A stretch of DNA of 5,694 nucleotides from Chloracidobacterium sp. UBA3360 (lineage in GTDB: Bacteria > Acidobacteriota > Blastocatellia > Pyrinomonadales > Pyrinomonadaceae): NCBI GenBank assembly GCA_002360555.1, contig DEQS01000063.1, positions 1 to 5,694 of the forward strand, in the 5' to 3' direction. This document shows positions 5,512-5,694 of this stretch, piece after piece (within the stretch, counting starts at the first letter, position 1; the number at the start of each line of letters is the position of its first letter). The notes under the pieces are model-generated. The model was not told the DNA's origin. It ran no database searches and saw nothing but the letters and a program-made list of their open reading frames with translations. A program made the position numbers and the translations under genes.

Positions 5512-5694
5512 TTAGTAACCGTAATATATAGTCTTTGGTTTAGTTTTTTTACTAATGATCGCTCCGGCGGCGACTCCGGCTCCTGCGCCGATTAAGGCAC
5601 CTTTCTTACCGCCGATCAACGCACCGATGATCGCACCGGCTCCGATCGAGACACCATAATTAATTTTCTTTCGGTGCTTTTGATACACACTACG
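5512..5694 (-). CDS. C-terminal part of a glycine-zipper protein (5' end outside window)
   Basis: Read on the minus strand from the window edge, the frame gives 60 residues and then a TAA stop (plus-strand positions 5512-5514). A basic stretch (KHRKK) is followed by GVSIGAGAIIGALIGGKKGA (14-33) and LIGAGAGVAAGAII (34-47), and the tail ends in KTKPKTIYYGY. Glycines recur at spacings of two to four among Ala, Ile and Val, the glycine-zipper pattern of small cell-envelope or surface proteins that form tight helix pairs. Two hydrophobic helices separated by GGKKG fit a helical hairpin. The N-terminus, and thus any signal peptide, lies outside the window. It converges on the fadE operon and shares its terminator region. 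The domain type is clear, but the role is unknown, since glycine-zipper proteins range from envelope lipoproteins to stress proteins. Confidence 0.8.
   Translation of the reverse strand, partial: RSVYQKHRKKINYGVSIGAGAIIGALIGGKKGALIGAGAGVAAGAIISKKTKPKTIYYGY

Noticed and set aside
5520..5660. Repetitive GCACCG/GATCGC-like motifs suggesting a DNA repeat array
   Set aside because: The repetition follows from codons for the Gly/Ala/Ile-rich helices of the minus-strand protein; spacing is irregular and there are no conserved repeat units.

Overview
The window looks like a chromosomal piece of a free-living bacterium of moderate GC content. Hand counts on sampled lines give about 59% G+C in the thiolase gene and about 42% in the lipoprotein gene. 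The two beta-oxidation enzymes resemble the Bacillus FadA (YusK) and FadE (YusJ) type rather than the E. coli type. The overall gene style suggests Acidobacteriota (Blastocatellia-like), but that is an impression from remembered sequences, not a proven assignment.

Layout: almost all of it is one tightly packed plus-strand run. It starts with the last 27 codons of an unidentified gene (1-84). Next come a DNA-3-methyladenine glycosylase I (tag, 86-655), a YbaK/EbsC-type Cys-tRNA(Pro) deacylase (722-1201), a 99-residue protein of unknown function (1203-1502), a FadA-type thiolase (1499-2677), a small lipoprotein with a possible Ivy-like core (2691-3233), a VOC/glyoxalase-fold protein (3245-3628) and a 593-residue FadE-type acyl-CoA dehydrogenase (3651-5432). 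Gaps between these genes are 1 to 22 nt, with one 4-nt overlap. The only larger gap (656-721) is mostly filled by a long imperfect palindrome that begins inside the 3' end of tag. A strong hairpin terminator (5453-5491) closes the run. Beyond it, a minus-strand gene converges (5512-5694, truncated by the window edge) and encodes the C-terminal part of a glycine-zipper protein.

How the genes work together: the thiolase and acyl-CoA dehydrogenase supply the last and first steps of fatty-acid beta-oxidation. The middle hydratase/3-hydroxyacyl-CoA dehydrogenase enzyme is not in the window. The tag and ybaK genes are quality-control genes (alkylated DNA and mischarged tRNA) that probably share a transcript with the catabolic genes without sharing a pathway.

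I see no CRISPR array, rRNA, tRNA, transposase or phage gene. The least ordinary items are the 80-nt palindrome, the AT-rich lipoprotein set between the two beta-oxidation genes, and the uncharacterised 99-residue protein overlapping the thiolase. No gap of 300 bases or more lacks a gene.
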